Assembly: GCA_023213395.1 (NCBI GenBank) | Contig: CM041465.1 | Coordinates: 196,361,741-196,425,740 of the forward strand | DNA length: 64,000 nucleotides | Direction: 5' to 3' | DNA from: Cycas panzhihuaensis | Lineage: Eukaryota > Cycadophyta | Shown: piece by piece, positions 57,631 through 64,000 of the stretch | Layout: every line of letters begins with the position of its first letter | How positions within the stretch are numbered: the first letter of the stretch is position 1 | Made by a program: the position numbers and the translations under genes | Notes under the pieces: model-generated | What the model was told of the DNA's origin: nothing | The model's database searches: none | Seen by the model: only the letters and a program-made list of their open reading frames with translations

Positions 57631-58549
57631 TTATGCGGAAGATGGCGGCAATATAGCCCCAATGAGGTCTAAGCCCCATTGAGAAAAGGGCCACGGAGAC
57701 ACGAGAGGGTGCAACGCCTCGGAAGGCACGTGAGAGACATTGGCATGCTCCTGACATCGCCGACATCTAAGGGCACAGGCATGGGCGTCTTTGAATAAGG
57801 ACGGCCAGTAATAACCCATGCAGAGGATCCTTTGGGCCATGGATTGGCCCCCAAAGTAGCCCCCACAAATGCCATGATGGCATTCGCAGAGTATTTGGTC
57901 CGCTTCATCAAGAGAGATGCAGCGAAGCAGGATCCCGTCGAAGGATCTCTTGTACAATACTTCGTCCACGAGGAAGTGTTGCCTAGCGGTGGCACGGATG
58001 CGCGACCTAACCTTGTTACTGGCTTTAGGGCGATATTCTTGCCGAGTTAGATATCGCACAATGTCACCATACCACTCGCTATCAGCGAGTGGGTGAGGAG
58101 GAGCATCTTGGACGGTCATAATAGACTCATCCGGGAAAGAGTCATCAACAGGAATGCCGCTCGCATTGGGAATGGCAGCATCAGCTAATTGCTCTACTAC
58201 TATCATTCCCTTCTTCGACTTCCTGTTAATGACTTGCAAGTCGAACTCTTGAAGCAGGACGGCCCAACGACCTGCCCTACCCGTCAAGTCCGAACGACTA
58301 AGCAGGTAACACAAGGGATCGGATTGAACGATCACCTTGGTTGTATTGCCGAGCAAGTAATGCTTAAACTTCTTGGTCGCATGGACCAAGGAGAGGCATT
58401 CCTTTTCAGCGGGAGGATAGTTTAATTCAGCGGCAATGAGAGTGCAGCTGATGAAATAAATAGCCCTTTCGGTTCCCGAATCGTCCTCCTGTGTGAGCAT
58501 TGCACCCAGGGATTCGTCAGTTGCCGAGGTATACAGAATGAAGGGCCTA
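57631..58549 (-). pseudogene. RNase H tail and integrase zinc domain of D
   Basis: The frame 58500-57631 starts in the Ty3-type RNase H (AIYFISCTLIAAELNYPP) and passes into integrase: ECHHGICGGYFGGQSM, GYYWPSLFKDAH, CRRC, then QWGLDLIGAI with the first catalytic Asp. One His of the zinc domain in A (GGHFGG) is Tyr here, which may weaken zinc binding. The frame differs from that of RT, so a frameshift lies near 58560. Confidence 0.9.
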
Positions 58550-59530
58550 TCAAAGCAAGGAGGCGCCCAGAGGGTAAACGAGAGCTTCCTTGAGTCCTAC
58601 GAAGGCCTTTTGGGTCTTGTCTGACCAAACAAAAGGGGCTCCTTTCTTCAATAGGTTCGTAAGAGGCTTGGCGTTTATGGCGAAATTTGCCAAGAAACGC
58701 CTCAGAAAACCAAGCCTACCTAGAAACGACTTAATTTGTCGTTGGGTCCTAGGTGGCGGCATGTTAAGGATTGCCTTGACTTTTTCCGGATCAATTTGGA
58801 TTCCTTGTTGGGACACAAGGAAACCCAAGAGTTTGCCTGAAGTGACGGCAAACACGCATTTGAGTGGGTTCAGGCTAACGTGATACTTACGGCATCTTGT
58901 GAAGATGGCGCGCAAGTCGGAGGGATGATGGACTCTGATATGCGAAAGGCCCATCATATCGTCCATGAAAACCTCCAACGTATTGTTGATGAGGTCGTGA
59001 AAGATAAAATGCATGGCTCTTTGATAAGTGGCCCCTGCATTCTTAAGACCAAAGGGCATTGCCTTGTAGGCAAAGGTACTCCATGGCATAGTGAAGGCCG
59101 TCTTATGGCGGTCTTCCGGAGAAATCTGAATTTGGTTATAGCCGGAGAAGCCGTCCATTAAGGACATAACTTTGAATCCAGCCGTACGATCAATTATTTG
59201 ATCAATGAAGGGAAGAGGAAAGTTGTCCTTAGGACAAGCGTTATTTATGTCACGGAAGTCGACACAAATGCGGATGGTCCCGTTCTTTTTGGCAACGGGA
59301 ATGATATTCGATACCCACTTAGGGTAATCGATGGAAGAAATGAATCCCGCGTCCTGAAGCTTCTCAACCTCCATCTTAATGGCGACTAAAAGCTTCGGGT
59401 GAAGGGGACGCTCGACGCACGGGCGGCGTCGAACGGTCGTAAGGTTATGCGTGACGATGGAGGGGTCAATCCCCTTCATGTCCGAGTAGTCCCACGTAAA
59501 TACATCGCGGAATTCCCGGAACAGGAGGGA
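58550..59530 (-). pseudogene. Reverse transcriptase of element D
   Basis: Full RT: VDFRDINNACPKDN, MSLMDGFSGYNQIQI with the first catalytic Asp, AMPFGLKNAGATYQRAM, and VFMDDMMGL with the Asp pair (near 58960). Thumb and connection follow with IKSFLGRLGFLRRF. It is uninterrupted from 59530 to 58550, making it the most intact RT here. It is in the same frame as gag-protease, from which it is separated by a single TAG at 59531-59533. Confidence 0.94.
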
Positions 59531-62500
59531 CTATTCCCTCACTTCGTCAAGAGTACATTCTGCTCCTACCTTGATGATCTTGTCCGGGGCAAGGACTATG
59601 TCCTGAGTTACCCCCATGCACATAGCATTCCCTTCCTCGAAATGGAGGGGAGCAAGATCGACAGGGAGACACGAAACGGAAGAAGGGATTGGGTCGGCTA
59701 GCGTGGACCCAATCGCTAGGACCTTCTGGTGGCCAAGCTTGTGGTGACCAGGAGGCAAACTGGGTGTGGAGCCGGCTAAGTGCTCCAGCAAAGCCTCGTC
59801 GTCTTCGAAGTAGTCCACCCCATGGATGACCTGACTTCGAATGGACGAGGTGCGGGATAGCGTGGGAGCGATAGGACCGGTATGGCCTGAAAGCTGCCCA
59901 TCATCCTTAAGGGACTCTAAAGGAGAGTCAGGGAGAGGCCCCTCGTAAAAAGCAAGAGGGAAACTCTCAACATCATCACCTGCAGAAGGCGATGGGATGG
60001 AAGAGCTAGGAACGTGATGATCAACATGCGCAATGTCATGTGACATATGAAAATGACCGGGCTCTATAACAAAAGGAGTCCTAGGGGGAAACCTGGGACT
60101 AGGAGGATGCCCCACACTAGTGCGGAGAAACGAAACTAGGTGAGGACGATCCTCATACTCGCTATGGGACCCGTCATCGTCAAACATGGCGAGGTACCCA
60201 TAGCTTCCGACGCCAATGGGGGCGAAATGCGTTAAATCAGGGGAAGAAGATATGGGATCTTCTTCGCGGTAAGAGGAATCGGGGATTCCGATGGAGTAGG
60301 TCGAGACATGATCGGAAGGGCGTTTGTTTCCCTCCGTATGCCCATGGCTCGCCTGAGCAGAAGGCCTAGTTTGTTTAGCGAGCGATTGCTCGCGGGAGAC
60401 GACTTTCATTTGCCCGTTATGGACAAATTTAAGTTGCCCCCAATGGGTGGAACACACGGCTCCCATTTGGTCAAGCCATGGTTGACCCAGAAGCAGGTTG
60501 TAATCAACGTTAACATCGAGGATGACGATGTCAGTAACGACAGTCTTGTCCTCGAGAGTAAGAGGTATCGAGACAGATCCTAAGGGAGTCTTCTCGCTAC
60601 CGTCATAACCCTGACAATGCCATGGAACAGGTTCCAAGGCGGAAATGCCAAGCTCTTGCATAACGCGCAAGGGCATGGCATTGATGGAAGAACCGTTGTC
60701 CACGACGGTTCTTCGCAACGTGCAATCAGGAGTATCTATGGTAATGGTGAAAGGGAATTTCCGTTGGCGTTCCCTTCCACTAGATGCGGGAAGATCTCTG
60801 GGATCGAAAGAGATGACGGGTTTGCAACTTTGGGTTGTGCCCAAGGCGTGAACGGACGCGTCATTCGATCCTAGAGCTTCCAAGAGGAGCATTCGCTGCT
60901 CGGGGCAACTTCTCAAGACGTCCATGATGGACATCCCGGCAGCCACGGTGAGAAGCTCTTCGACTATAGGGAAGGGCTTACCCCTCCCTGTGGGTTGGGT
61001 AAGGGCTCTCCTAAAGTTGAATCTACCGGGGCGGACGGGAATGCTCTTGGGCAATGCGAGGATCTCCGGAGGAACAGCTTCCGGAGGAGGATTGAGTTGC
61101 GAGGTAGACGCAGAGGCGCCTGTTGCCTCCTTTGCGACTTGAGACCGGGTCAACGCGTAAAGGGGAGTGGTCTCAAGCATTTGGATCACCTTCTTTCCCT
61201 TGTTAGGGGACCACGAAGGTGACAGAGCACGGCGGTCAGGGGAGCGCGAAGGAGACGATGGTCTTCGCACACCCTTCCTTCTACCATGCGAAGGGCAAGA
61301 ATCGGGGGATCTTTCCCAATTCCGATTGTTCCTTTGTTGAACATCATGACCACGTTCCCCGTGTTTGGGGAACGGGTCTCTATGAACAGGTTGATCGAGG
61401 TTAGGCCTCGATGCCCGCCTAGGGGATGCATCGCGCGGCAGAACGTCACGTGGGTGTTGCGCCCGACAATGCGAATCATCGTGGAAGCACTCCCCGTGGA
61501 TGGAACACCACCTCTTCTCAAGGGGAGGATCGATCCTCCTTGCTTGAGAAGGTTGGATGTTACCCCCTTTGGGGGGTACCGCACGAGAAGCTTGCTGAAC
61601 TGGTTTATGGGAGGTTGGCGATGAAGGGGACTGGAGTTTAAGCTCCTTCATCGTGTGCTCGAATGAGCGAATAGCGGAGGTAAGAGGGTCTAAGGTCCTC
61701 TCAGTCGGATGAGAGGTAGACCTGGCAGGTTGCGAAGGTTTGGTTTCCTTCACTGGGGGAGGTGCCTCACGACGTTGTGAGGGATTAGGAGGTTTCTTGA
61801 GTCCGGCTTGGATCTCAATGGCCTCCAACGCCAAGCACCTTGTAATCGCGGAGTCGCATGTGGTTGCCCCCATCTTAAGGACTTCCACATGCACTTCGGG
61901 GCGAAGTGCGTTGATGAAGAGATCTCGCTTCAACTCTTGAAGCAATGTGGCCTTGGTAGAGTGAAGGAGATCATGAAAGTGTCGCACAAAGTCACGATTC
62001 ATTTCATCGTGACCTTGTTTAAGCAACAAGAGCGCCTTCATTCCGCTCTCGAATGGATGGGCTACGTCAAAGTAATTAATGAACTCATCCACCAATTGTT
62101 GGAATGAAAAAATGGAATGGGCCGGGAGACGGTAAAACCACTTGAGGGCGTCGCCCTGCAAGGATCGCAGAAACAACTTCATCAGAATGTGGTCGTAAGC
62201 CCAATAATCTATGCACGCCATAGAGAAACTACGTACGTGCTCGATTGGGTCCTGCGACGAAGTTCCGTCGAATTTGGGAACTTCAGGAGGGTGAGGCGGT
62301 AGGTTAGTCCTTAGTGCCTCAACGGATAACGGCGTTGACCTGTAATCCATGAAAGGACGTGTCCTTACATGGGCCAACGGATCGACGACAGGTAAAGGAA
62401 CAGGAATGGATGGGGGTGGTAAACCCATCCCTCCTTGGGGAAATGCCCCTTGTTGGAAAGGGGGTTGCGGATAAACGCCTTGGAAGGGAGGTATATTCCC

Positions 62501-63484
62501 TTGCAAAGACGCGGCAACAGGAGTTGCGCTAGATGGCGGAAAAGAAGGGTGAGGGACCGGGTTTTGCCCATATGGGCCACCCGTAGGTGGCGCAACCCCA
62601 TATGGGTGCAACGGGTCCACCCCATAAGCAGGAAGATGGTTTCCCCTACCCTGCCCCCAAGGTTGAGACGTGTAATCTGGAGGCACGTAAAGGGAAGGAC
62701 CACTAGATGGGTTTTGAGCATATATAGGAGTGGGTCCTACATAGCTGATAGCGGTAGCACTAGTAGGGCCTCGAGGCCTGCTAGGAAACACATGCGCCAC
62801 GTTTGAAGGCGGTGCATTCGTTTGACTCGGAAATGGCATGCTAACCCCAAGCTGGAGAAAGGACATGCCACGAACGGGTCCTGAAGAAGTAGGACCACGG
62901 CTAGAGATAAGTGGCGCAATGCTTGCCCTAGGAGCCGGTGTAGACACGGCATAGGACGAGTGTGCGCGGGCAGAAGTATCATTCGTTGTAGGAGGCGCAG
63001 GTATGGATGAAAAAGATGCTACATTACGCAACATTTCTTCAAACCACCTAGGATGAGGTTGGCAGCGAGTTGCTCGAAATTACTTGCTGAGCGCTTCGAC
63101 CACGTCGGCGGGAGGGGTATCCTCGTAGCCATATGAGGTCGACGGGATCTCGAAAGTCGGGGATCCCTCGGGGCGCTCCTCGTAAGGCTCACCAGTAGGA
63201 TGGTGAGTCTCGTGAGGAGACGAATTTTCGGTCGCATGGGCGGAAGGGCGAAAGTCAGCAGGGTGAAACTAGTCATCTGGGTAATAGATGGAATCATTGC
63301 CCCCATGGGCGGATCTCGGAACAGATGCAAGAAACTCTTGAGTTCTCGAAGCCATGGTATGGTAAGCCCAATCGGATGGGTAACCTTCCATTGTTGAATC
63401 GGGGTTTGACACCGGAAGGGAACGAGGAGATTGGTCTTCTAACAATGGCGGCAGACCTCGCAAACGACGTGAGAAACGTCGCAT
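59531..63484 (-). pseudogene. gag-protease of element D
   Basis: The natural start is 63484 (MRRFSRRLRGLPPLLEDQ). Stops in frame lie near 63267 and 63078; from 63034 to 59531 the frame is open for 1167 codons. After a Pro/Gly/Tyr-rich N-terminal region comes the gag domain (MACIDYWAYDHILMKLFL, GDALKWFYRLPAHS) near 62220-62100, a Cys/His segment CSIHGECFHDDSHC near 61510-61470, a Ser/Arg/Pro-rich basic stretch, and protease with TVVDNGSSINAMP (about 60710-60680) and YNLLLGQPWLDQM. The long acidic tail before RT includes EDDEALLEHLAGS. Gag would assemble particles, and protease would cut the polyprotein. B and C share the same start and layout. Confidence 0.93.
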
Positions 63485-63638
63485 GCAACGCCTTCGCGAG
63501 CGTTGTTAGAAAGAAGCAAAAAGAGGGAAATGAAGCAAGCATGTTGGGGGTTGCCCAACTGAAATACAGAATAAGAGACTACCTAGAGGCAAGAACACCA
63601 ACGAAAAGAGGAAGCGAAACTAGCTCCCTTACTGGCAG

Positions 63639-63656
63639 TCCCCAGTATGGTTGCCA
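63639..63656 (-). other. Primer binding site of element D
   Basis: TGGCAACCATACTGGGGA on the reverse strand, one base from the LTR end. TGG is the complement of the CCA end of a tRNA. The tRNA identity was not checked; an Arg tRNA is a guess from the B site. Confidence 0.8.
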
Positions 63657-63657
63657 G

Positions 63658-64000
63658 TGAAACGCTCGCTACGGGGTGGTGTCCCTACGTCTAGCAAAAA
63701 GGATATAAAAATATGCAATGCTGATTAAGCTAGGCAGCAAGGACTTCACCTGGCAGGGCGTCCGGTGTCTTGAGCGGATTCGAATCGCAAGGTGCCTGCT
63801 TGCTTCCAGGTAGCCGTGCAAAGCAAGGCCTTCCTACCCCTCGGATGGCCGGGAAGAGGAGAGAGCGCCTTACGTGTTGCGTCTTCTCAAGGTAATGAGA
63901 AGGCAACGAAAGGAAGGGCAGCTAACTAGCGTATGGGCAAATGTGAAAAGGGGGGTGCGACGAGGGTAACTCAAATGCAACGTAAACAATCTAACTACGT
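63658..64000 (-). repeat. 5' LTR of element D (outer part cut by the window)
   Basis: It starts TGAAACGCTCG and matches 49688-50030 base for base apart from scattered differences. The rest lies beyond the window. Confidence 0.94.

Larger units (their letters stand above)
49688..64000 (-). mobile_element. Element D: nearly complete Tat-like Ty3/gypsy element
   Basis: Read on the reverse strand: 5' LTR (63658 to beyond the window), PBS, gag, protease, RT, RNase H, integrase, post-integrase hairpin, forward-strand PMD gene, archaeal-type RNase H, polypurine tract, 3' LTR (49688-52216). LTR identity shows it is the same family as A and B. Damage is moderate: stops in gag near 63267 and 63078, TAG at 59531-59533, a frameshift near 58560, a stop at 57630 and a frameshift near 57540. 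It is the best template for the family. Confidence 0.95.

Noticed and set aside
59531-59533. In-frame TAG between protease and RT as programmed readthrough
   Set aside because: C has a Tyr codon at the same place without a stop, so a point mutation in D is simpler.
1-64000. CRISPR arrays, bacterial operons, or prophage
   Set aside because: The repeats present are LTRs, microsatellites or degenerate tandem units, and all proteins recognised are plant retrotransposon types.

Overview
This is plant nuclear DNA made almost entirely of LTR retrotransposons. I see no intact host gene, tRNA, rRNA or CRISPR array. A land-plant origin is supported by Ty3/gypsy elements of the Tat type (dual RNase H), a Ty1/copia element, a plant-mobile-domain (PMD) protein, spliceosomal GT-AG introns, and nested insertions with 5-bp target duplications. 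The sequence does not identify the species; a large, repeat-rich genome is likely.

Layout. Element A (1-9549, + strand) is the 3' part of a Tat-like element ending in a 2.5-kb LTR. From 9550 to 20327 lies old AT-rich DNA with a decayed Ty3/gypsy gag-protease (about 15.3-17.2 kb), a degenerate 88-bp tandem array (17.9-18.7 kb) and microsatellites. Element C (20328-45907, - strand) is an older, diverged Tat relative with a 3.4-kb LTR. Its left LTR is split by element B (20379-30256, - strand), a deletion derivative of the A/D family that keeps only LTRs, gag and part of protease. C's right LTR breaks off at 45907 and abuts a 5'-truncated Ty1/copia element (45908-49039, + strand). Element D (49688 to window end, - strand) is a nearly complete member of the A family. 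Only 343 bp of its 5' LTR is in the window.

The most unusual feature is the layout shared by A, C and D: LTR - gag - protease - RT - degenerate RNase H - integrase - [reverse-strand PMD gene] - archaeal-type RNase H - polypurine tract - LTR. The reverse-strand gene looks like a complete host-style gene: a TATA box, a very short first exon with a good start context, two GT-AG introns (both keeping frame in D), a PMD exon, an acidic linker and a coiled-coil last exon. Its first intron carries three consecutive palindromes that keep pairing between A and D. A further hairpin lies just past the integrase stop; it shows a compensatory change between A and D and is amplified four-fold in B.

All copies carry stops or frameshifts, so none looks autonomous as it stands. 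The inferred order of events is C first, then B into C's LTR. A and D are independent insertions of B's family.
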